The notes under the pieces: model-generated
Database searches by the model: none
Seen by the model: the letters and a program-made list of their open reading frames with translations, nothing else
What the model was told of the DNA's origin: nothing
Program-made: the position numbers and the translations under genes
In this document: positions 15,692-20,496 of the stretch, in pieces
Layout of the letters: each line of letters starts with the position of its first letter
Numbering within the stretch: position 1 is the stretch's first letter
Assembly (NCBI GenBank): GCA_002389465.1
Contig: DGOT01000155.1
Location: 1 to 20,496, forward strand
Source: Bacteroidales bacterium UBA4459
Lineage (GTDB): Bacteria; Bacteroidota; Bacteroidia; Bacteroidales; F082
DNA: 20,496 nt
Direction: 5' to 3'

Positions 15692-18409
15692 TTAAAAAGG
15701 TAAAACACAGGAAGGTCCCCGGGAATCCATCACTTCTTTAAAATCGATCAGACTTTGCTTCATTACTTGTGTATCTTCATCATGACATGTAAGACATGCG
15801 CCAACCAGAAGGATTCTTTTTTGTTCTTCAATCGTAAACGGACGCACATCAAAGCGTGTGGATACATCACCGCTTCGTTCTTGCAAAAAGCCCGTCCAGG
15901 CATCTTCCGGAAGGTCATCATATGGGTTGTTACGGTATTTAGGAGAAAAAGTCCACTTTCCGGAATCTGAAATAATTTTAAATTCCAAATCACCTTGGCC
16001 ATAACCTAATGCTACGGGGTTGTTATGACACGACTTACAGCTGCGTCCTCTTGTTTGGGTGGTGTGTGGTGCAGCCGGTGCATAAAGCCTGTGAAATAGC
16101 ATTGAATCCTTTTCAGACGGATCGTAACTTTGTTTGTCGATGGTGAGGATCATACCCGGAACTACTGGGATAACCGATTTTTCTGCTTCATTCTCACGGT
16201 ATCCAAGAGCCGGTGCGTGTGCCTGATACTCACCAATATATTCAACCCAGCTCCCGGTGATAAAATTATTATGCTGCATGTCGTACCCCGGCTCTTTATC
16301 ATCATATGCATTATGGCAGCCAATGCAACTTGGGGCCCAGGCCGTATGGCATGAGCTGCAACTCAGGTTGCTGTGGGCTCCCCCTTTTGTGCACACAGAG
16401 GCCGGAGGCTTCATAAATTTTATTTGTTTACTGTTTTTTGTCTTGAGGAATGCCGAATCGTTTTGAACGAACGTATTGATCAAAGGACGGTTCCTTTTAG
16501 CCGTTGCCAGGTATTTTTTCCCGTCTGTAAAGCCAAAGCGCAAAGACGTAATAATGGCCGATTCCTGATCGAACTCGTTTAAATCCATCGTGTTTGGGCG
16601 ATCATTAAAATGACAGTCGGAACATTGGATTTCGGCTTGTTCCTCTTCGTGTTGGTATCGGGTTCCATCCCCCATTAGTTCATACGAGTTGTGGCAGTCA
16701 ATGCATTCCATTCCTCCGGTATGATGAATGTCGGCCTTCATTTTGCGAAACACCCGGGATTCTTCCACTATTCTGTATTTTACCGAGTCGCTTACCTCTT
16801 CTGTCGTGAGCGTGGTTTCGTGCCAACCTTCATAGTTTGTTGATATTCTTCCTGAGCGGCTGTGGCATCCGAAACAATGTTCGTCAGATACCAGCAGATC
16901 GACAGAAGGGTGAACGGAAAGATACAGTGTATCCTGATCGTTGTTCTTATGTTGAATATGAGCCGCCAGCGATTGATCGTTATAATTCAGATGGCAGGCA
17001 AGGCAACCGCCTCCACGGCTGCTTTCGTCCACAGGCCCTGTTTCGGTTTTCGGGTTTCCCAGGTGGCATCTGACACATAAATTGCGCAAATGTTCATCGG
17101 CGGCCGAATTTCCGAGGTGATGAACGGTAGTGAGCTCGTCAGGAGTTTCCTGTTCATCAAAAACATAACGGTCAACACTGATCATGCCGCTCAGATTAGC
17201 CATCAGCCCTGTATTGATGCGGTCAACAATTTCAGTGTGGCATCCGGTGGTGCCACAGCTTTTTTCGGCAGTAGCCAGATTGCCCGGTATCAGCTCCATA
17301 TATTTATGAGCTTTATTCTTGTTCATAGTGAACGGGTCGCCGCCATGGCACGAATAACACCCCAATGCCTGTGGATTGTGGGAAGCCGAAAATCCTGTCG
17401 TTTCATCATGACAAGCCAGACAGCCCTCTTTTCGCCCGAAAACCTTAGGCGAGTTGTTTACCTTATCCGTTTCTTCCTTTTCAATAAACGCAAATCCATT
17501 GGAGCGAAAAGGATTGTATACATAATAGGAGTAATTTGTATCGGCAGGAGTGATGAATTTCCAGTTGGAACCGCGGAAAAAATACCCAATGATGGTCAGA
17601 AACAAGTATATAATGGTTAGGATGAGCAGCGCTCTTTTTGTAATGAATTGATTGCGCACTCCTCCATAAGGAACCAGGAAAACCAGTAATATGAACAGCA
17701 GAACAATAAGCAAAGACATTTGGGGTACACTCAGCCAGTGCAGTATTTCCTGCAACCCGACAAAATACCAGGGACCTTTGATTACCGGGTTCATCCCGTC
17801 GTGCAGGGGGGCGCTGATCAAAACGCTGAAAAGCAACACAAACAAAATAACCCAAATGATTTCTTTCAGTCCGGGCCAGATCGTTTTGTGGTGCTCCATA
17901 ATGATGACAACAATAAACAGGGTAAATGTGGCAATATGATGAACATAGATTACTTGCAAACTGTTGCCGGATCCCAGCAGGGAAGTGGACAGTAACGAAC
18001 CGACAAAAGGAAGGCCGCCGACCAGCTCGTTCAATATCCTCCGTGCCTGCAGGCTGTCAGCATCGGCTTTAAGCAGAAACCCGGTCAGCATAGCTAGCAG
18101 AATGATGAGCACACCAATACTCAGGCGAAGCCATATGCCCGATTTTAATTTTATTCCGGCTTTTGCCGAAAAATGGTCCCAAATATGTACCAGGCTAAAC
18201 ACAAGAAAAAAGTTAGCACTCCAGTAGTGCATGTTCCGGAATAAGGTGGCTGCCGGATTGATTAGCATCATCAGGCTGATGGAATTATAGGCATCATTTA
18301 CATCGTAAGGAATGGCTAATAAAATACCGGATATCACGCAAATAAAAAACAGCGCCAGACTGATCTGTCCGAAAGAGGAGAAGGGCCATATTTTTTTTAA
18401 CAGTGACAA
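15692..18409 (-). CDS. Rieske-type cytochrome b fused to a dodecahaem cytochrome c domain
   Basis: Residues 1-280 form a seven-helix cytochrome b. The haem-b ligand pairs are H61/H75 in helix B and H158/H173 in helix D; the 15-residue spacing of the second pair matches cytochrome b6 rather than bc1 b. A Qo-site motif GPWY (212-215) replaces PEWY. After a linker (about 281-325) comes a 575-residue extracytoplasmic domain. It has eleven CXXCH sites (C330, C351, C445, C469, C512, C569, C596, C684, C695, C791, C872) and one CX4CH (385-391), so twelve predicted haems c. The start is TTG at 18409, 2 nt after the Rieske stop, since no ATG fits. The pair should be a menaquinol-oxidising complex that passes electrons to periplasmic acceptors. 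I know of no named family with exactly this fusion. Confidence 0.9.
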   Translation of the reverse strand: MSLLKKIWPFSSFGQISLALFFICVISGILLAIPYDVNDAYNSISLMMLINPAATLFRNMHYWSANFFLVFSLVHIWDHFSAKAGIKLKSGIWLRLSIGVLIILLAMLTGFLLKADADSLQARRILNELVGGLPFVGSLLSTSLLGSGNSLQVIYVHHIATFTLFIVVIIMEHHKTIWPGLKEIIWVILFVLLFSVLISAPLHDGMNPVIKGPWYFVGLQEILHWLSVPQMSLLIVLLFILLVFLVPYGGVRNQFITKRALLILTIIYLFLTIIGYFFRGSNWKFITPADTNYSYYVYNPFRSNGFAFIEKEETDKVNNSPKVFGRKEGCLACHDETTGFSASHNPQALGCYSCHGGDPFTMNKNKAHKYMELIPGNLATAEKSCGTTGCHTEIVDRINTGLMANLSGMISVDRYVFDEQETPDELTTVHHLGNSAADEHLRNLCVRCHLGNPKTETGPVDESSRGGGCLACHLNYNDQSLAAHIQHKNNDQDTLYLSVHPSVDLLVSDEHCFGCHSRSGRISTNYEGWHETTLTTEEVSDSVKYRIVEESRVFRKMKADIHHTGGMECIDCHNSYELMGDGTRYQHEEEQAEIQCSDCHFNDRPNTMDLNEFDQESAIITSLRFGFTDGKKYLATAKRNRPLINTFVQNDSAFLKTKNSKQIKFMKPPASVCTKGGAHSNLSCSSCHTAWAPSCIGCHNAYDDKEPGYDMQHNNFITGSWVEYIGEYQAHAPALGYRENEAEKSVIPVVPGMILTIDKQSYDPSEKDSMLFHRLYAPAAPHTTQTRGRSCKSCHNNPVALGYGQGDLEFKIISDSGKWTFSPKYRNNPYDDLPEDAWTGFLQERSGDVSTRFDVRPFTIEEQKRILLVGACLTCHDEDTQVMKQSLIDFKEVMDSRGPSCVLPF

Positions 18410-18411
18410 TA

Positions 18412-18804
18412 TCAGATTTTTATGGTGATGGTTTGTGTCTGTTTATTTAATGTAAAATCCAGTTTCTTTAACTGAGTTATTGCCGGGCCTTTCAGCGGAT
18501 TGCCTTCCAGATCAAACGCTGATCCATGACAGGGGCATATCAGTTGTCCGTTTTCAAACGTCTGAATACGGCACCCTAGATGGGTACAATGCGAAGACAG
18601 CACAACCGGCTCGTCTTTGTTGATAATAATACAATCCTCATGAAAGAGCACTTTCCTGTTGCCGTTTAATGAAACACGAACAACTTCTTTCTTTTTACTT
18701 TTTCGTTGCGTATGGATCATTGCTCCCCACAATCCGAAGAAAGCCGCACCGACGAATGTTGCGGCTGTCTTTAAGAAATACCTGCGAGAATTTGTATTGT
18801 TCAA
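18412..18804 (-). CDS. Rieske [2Fe-2S] protein with Tat signal
   Basis: This 130-residue iron-sulfur subunit starts with a textbook twin-arginine signal (SRRYFLK, residues 6-12) and one hydrophobic helix (about 14-30) that probably stays as a membrane anchor. The cluster ligands are C73-T-H75 and C90-P-C92-H93. C78 and C92 sit in place for the stabilising disulfide (CTHLGC and CPCHGS boxes). The Ser after the second box (CPCHGSAF) is the residue linked to higher redox potential in bc1 Rieske proteins. It is compact, with a minimal linker. It is the first gene of a two-gene unit with the cytochrome b-multihaem fusion, so it should be the electron acceptor at that protein's Qo site. Small dioxygenase-type ferredoxins are ruled out by the Tat anchor and the cytochrome b partner. 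Confidence 0.93.
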   Translation of the reverse strand: MNNTNSRRYFLKTAATFVGAAFFGLWGAMIHTQRKSKKKEVVRVSLNGNRKVLFHEDCIIINKDEPVVLSSHCTHLGCRIQTFENGQLICPCHGSAFDLEGNPLKGPAITQLKKLDFTLNKQTQTITIKI

Positions 18805-18820
18805 CTTCTGGTGTTTACAG

Positions 18821-18854
18821 CAAAAATATCAATTTACATCTTTGCCGGTACAAA
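18821..18854 (-). promoter_or_regulatory. Candidate promoter of the Rieske-cytochrome operon
   Basis: On the - strand TATTTTTG (18828-18821) matches TAnnTTTG. TTTG (18854-18851) lies 22 nt upstream as a possible -33 box, slightly wider than usual. The -7 box ends 16 nt before the Rieske start, giving a very short leader. Confidence 0.5.
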
Positions 18855-18898
18855 AAAAGATTTAGGAGTTAAAATTTAAGAATAATGAATAAGTTTAG

Positions 18899-19600
18899 TT
18901 ATCCGAGCTGGCAAACTTTATGAAGGCCATTAAGATCAATTATCTTAAACGATTTGCCAGTCATTTCAATCAGGCCGTCTTCCTGGAAATGTTTCAATGT
19001 ACGGATAACGCTTTCTGTTGACATGCCTGATAATTCAGCCAGTTCTTTTCTGCTCATTGCGAGGTCAAACTCGTCCTGTTTAAAAATATTACTGGCCAGA
19101 CATAAAATTATATCCGCCAACTTGCCATACGACTGCCTGTGTGTGAGACAGAAGAATCGCCTGTTTTTCTGAATAGAAGTTTCACAGAGAACATCAACAA
19201 TTGCCGAGGCAAACTGACCATTGTTAAGAATCAGTTTTCTAATGATATCAATCTCAATTAATTTAACGGTAGTATTAATATAGGCAGAGGCAGTGTATTG
19301 AAAAACATTCTGATTCAGGGGCAGAGATGTTAAACCAATTAAACTGCCGGGAGCCGCAATTCTTAAGATCAGCGATTTGTAATTTTCTTCATAATAAACT
19401 TTGGCAAGTCCTTCGCTTATTAAAAGAATATGTGTTGTAAATGTTCCCTGTTTTGCAATGATCTCACCCTTTTTATATTCAACAGTAACCTGCCTCTGCT
19501 CAACAAGTTTTTTTTCCTCCTCTGTGAGGAAATCAAAACAATATTTGTTGACATTAACAACCGTGCAACTTAACTTATTCCGTTCTGCAGTGTTTTGCAT
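18899..19600 (-). CDS. CRP/FNR-family transcriptional regulator
   Basis: From ATG at 19600 the protein has 233 residues. A TTG at 19612 would add four, but it lies almost on the predicted transcription start. It has an N-terminal cyclic-nucleotide-binding-type beta-roll (about 25-125; KGEIIAKQGTFTTHILLISEG), a dimerisation helix, and a C-terminal winged helix. The recognition helix is at about 183-205 (MSRKELAELSGMSTESVIRTL). The Glu and Arg that contact DNA in CRP (E-x-x-x-R) are kept at E196 and R200. N-terminal cysteines C12 and C21 are not spaced as in FNR, so an oxygen-sensing [4Fe-4S] cluster is not supported. The gene lies between the Rieske-cytochrome operon (94 nt downstream, same strand) and the divergent octahaem gene, so it probably controls one or both. 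Its signal is unknown. Confidence 0.9.
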   Translation of the reverse strand: MQNTAERNKLSCTVVNVNKYCFDFLTEEEKKLVEQRQVTVEYKKGEIIAKQGTFTTHILLISEGLAKVYYEENYKSLILRIAAPGSLIGLTSLPLNQNVFQYTASAYINTTVKLIEIDIIRKLILNNGQFASAIVDVLCETSIQKNRRFFCLTHRQSYGKLADIILCLASNIFKQDEFDLAMSRKELAELSGMSTESVIRTLKHFQEDGLIEMTGKSFKIIDLNGLHKVCQLG

Positions 19601-19614
19601 ATTTCGCGTCAATT
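19598..19614 (-). promoter_or_regulatory. 17-nt repeat upstream of the regulator gene (copy 1)
   Basis: AATTGACGCGAAATATG on the - strand ends with the ATG start of the regulator gene. It matches copy 2 (19728-19744) at 14 of 17 positions. It overlaps the predicted transcription start, so binding here would repress; this is an autoregulation candidate. Confidence 0.3.
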
Positions 19615-19620
19615 CCTCAA

Positions 19621-19628
19621 CAAATATA
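19621..19628 (-). promoter_or_regulatory. Candidate -7 element for the CRP/FNR-family gene
   Basis: CAAATATA reads TATATTTG on the - strand, an exact TAnnTTTG match. The predicted transcript would start near 19614, which favours the ATG at 19600 as the translation start. Confidence 0.45.
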
Positions 19629-19727
19629 GAATAATTAATGTGATGCCAGATAAATTTTAACTAATGCTGACAGTGGTCAGAATTCGCCTCGTCGGATATC
19701 TGACTATCTTTAGTAAATCAGTAGGAT

Positions 19728-19744
19728 AATTGACGCAAATCATG
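19728..19744 (+). promoter_or_regulatory. FNR-like site / 17-nt repeat (copy 2)
   Basis: AATTGACGCAAATCATG contains TTGAC-N4-ATCAT (19730-19743), which matches the FNR box TTGAT-N4-ATCAA at 8 of 10 positions. It is also 14/17 identical to copy 1 in front of the regulator gene. It is centred about 76 nt upstream of the predicted start of the octahaem cytochrome transcript. Confidence 0.35.
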
Positions 19745-19760
19745 TTTTTAAAGGTTCAAC

Positions 19761-19772
19761 GTCATATATGAC
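19761..19772. promoter_or_regulatory. Perfect 12-bp palindrome, candidate operator
   Basis: GTCATATATGAC is its own reverse complement. It is centred about 46 nt upstream of the predicted octahaem-gene transcription start, close to the class II activator position. Its half-sites run in the opposite sense to CRP/FNR boxes, so the neighbouring regulator is not clearly its ligand. Confidence 0.35.
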
Positions 19773-19798
19773 TTACCTCAATATGTATGTTACTTAAT

Positions 19799-19806
19799 TA
19801 ATTTTG
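19799..19806 (+). promoter_or_regulatory. Candidate -7 element for the octahaem cytochrome gene
   Basis: TAATTTTG matches TAnnTTTG and ends 43 nt before the ATG at 19850. There is no clear -33 TTG box, as expected of a promoter that needs an activator. Confidence 0.5.
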
Positions 19807-19849
19807 TACTAATTGTTTTTCTAAGAAAGAAATATAAAATTCAATACAT

Positions 19850-20496
19850 ATGAAAAAAATAATAAGCCTTGCATTACTACTAAGTGTAGCGGGATTTGCA
19901 ACGGCTAGTAGCGAGGGACAGACCAGCGATTCTGTGCGGTCGTTCCCCATTGTAAACTACATTTATAAAGCTGATCGAAACCTGACTCCGTCTGTTGATC
20001 ACTCTAAATTTGAAGTGTTGCAACAGCCTTTTGAAAACGCACATCAGGTGACAGCAGCTTGTTTGTCGTGCCATACTGAGCGTGACAAGGAAATTATGGC
20101 TACTTCACACTGGAGATGGCAACGCGAAGAATTTCTGGAAGGGAAAGGCGTTGTTCCGCTGGGAAAAAAGAATATTATTAATAATTTTTGTATCGGAGTA
20201 AGTGGAAGCGAGGGCACTTGTACACGCTGTCATATCGGATACGGATGGGAGGATAAAAGTTTTGATTTTTCCGAACCGACCAATATAGACTGTGTTGTCT
20301 GTCACGATAACTCGGGGACATATAAAAAAGGGAAAGGGATGGCCGGCTACCCTGATCCATCGGTGAATATGAATATAGTTGCACAAAGTGTCGGACTTCC
20401 TACAACTGAGAACTGCGGGGTCTGTCATTTTTGGGGTGGCGGAGGCAACAATGTAAAACATGGTGATCTGGATGTTGCTATGCTTGATTGTTCGCG
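19850..20496 (+). CDS. Multihaem cytochrome c, octahaem tetrathionate reductase-like (3' truncated by window)
   Basis: Only the first 215 residues are present; the frame is open to the last base. A Sec signal peptide (MKKIISLALLLSVAGFATA) is followed by four CXXCH haem sites at 71-75 (CLSCH), 124-128 (CTRCH), 148-152 (CVVCH) and 189-193 (CGVCH). The context HSKFEVLQQPFENAHQVTAA before the first haem and ATSHWRW after it are hallmarks of the octahaem tetrathionate reductase (OTR) family. OTR enzymes reduce tetrathionate, and in vitro also nitrite and hydroxylamine. The physiological substrate cannot be read from this fragment. The gene is divergent from the CRP/FNR-family gene across 249 nt. 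It has no membrane anchor in the visible part, so it needs an electron donor; the cytochrome b-dodecahaem fusion nearby is a candidate. Confidence 0.85.
   Translation, partial: MKKIISLALLLSVAGFATASSEGQTSDSVRSFPIVNYIYKADRNLTPSVDHSKFEVLQQPFENAHQVTAACLSCHTERDKEIMATSHWRWQREEFLEGKGVVPLGKKNIINNFCIGVSGSEGTCTRCHIGYGWEDKSFDFSEPTNIDCVVCHDNSGTYKKGKGMAGYPDPSVNMNIVAQSVGLPTTENCGVCHFWGGGGNNVKHGDLDVAMLDCS

Noticed and set aside
18899..19600. Calling the CRP/FNR-family regulator a true oxygen sensor (FNR)
   Set aside because: The N-terminal cysteines (C12 and C21) do not show the spacing of the FNR [4Fe-4S] ligands, so no oxygen-sensing cluster can be claimed.

Overview
The window looks like a chromosomal segment of a Bacteroidota bacterium, probably a Bacteroidales/Marinilabiliales-type anaerobe or facultative anaerobe. 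Three things point there: two lineage-typical protein families (a DUF4296 lipoprotein and a DUF5686 outer-membrane protein), repeated TAnnTTTG-type -7 promoter elements in front of genes, and few clear Shine-Dalgarno sequences. No tRNA, rRNA, CRISPR array, insertion sequence or phage gene was found, and no stretch over 300 bases lacks a gene.

Layout. Positions 1-220 hold a rho-independent terminator for a + strand gene lying outside the window, then a large inverted repeat. From 221 to 2935 (- strand) lie a DUF4296 lipoprotein gene and recQ. From 3089 to 7943 (+ strand) lie an arabinose-5-phosphate isomerase (Kdo/LPS synthesis), an AhpD-like protein, a DUF5686 outer-membrane protein and lptB. 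pssA (- strand) converges on lptB and diverges from a sulfide:quinone oxidoreductase-like gene, which is followed by a 53-codon Trp-rich small gene. The + strand continues with queA, an M48 metallopeptidase lipoprotein, mobA and a membrane protein that looks like an ECF-transporter S-T fusion. A WG-repeat protein lies on the - strand at 14506-15597.

The right-hand part (15692 to the end) is a respiratory island. On the - strand a Tat-exported Rieske protein is followed, 2 nt later, by a 905-residue protein. That protein fuses a seven-helix Rieske-type cytochrome b to a periplasmic domain with 12 predicted haem c sites (11 CXXCH and one CX4CH). Upstream is a CRP/FNR-family regulator. Divergent from it begins a multihaem cytochrome resembling the octahaem tetrathionate reductase family, cut off by the window end.

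The inferred scheme is that menaquinol is oxidised by the Rieske/cytochrome b module, electrons cross the fused multihaem domain, and they reach the octahaem reductase or another periplasmic acceptor, under control of the CRP/FNR regulator. The SQR-like flavoprotein about 5 kb away could feed sulfide electrons into the same quinone pool. The fused Rieske/cytochrome b-dodecahaem complex with its divergent octahaem reductase is the most unusual system here. The SQR-linked small protein and the possible S-T fusion next to mobA come next.
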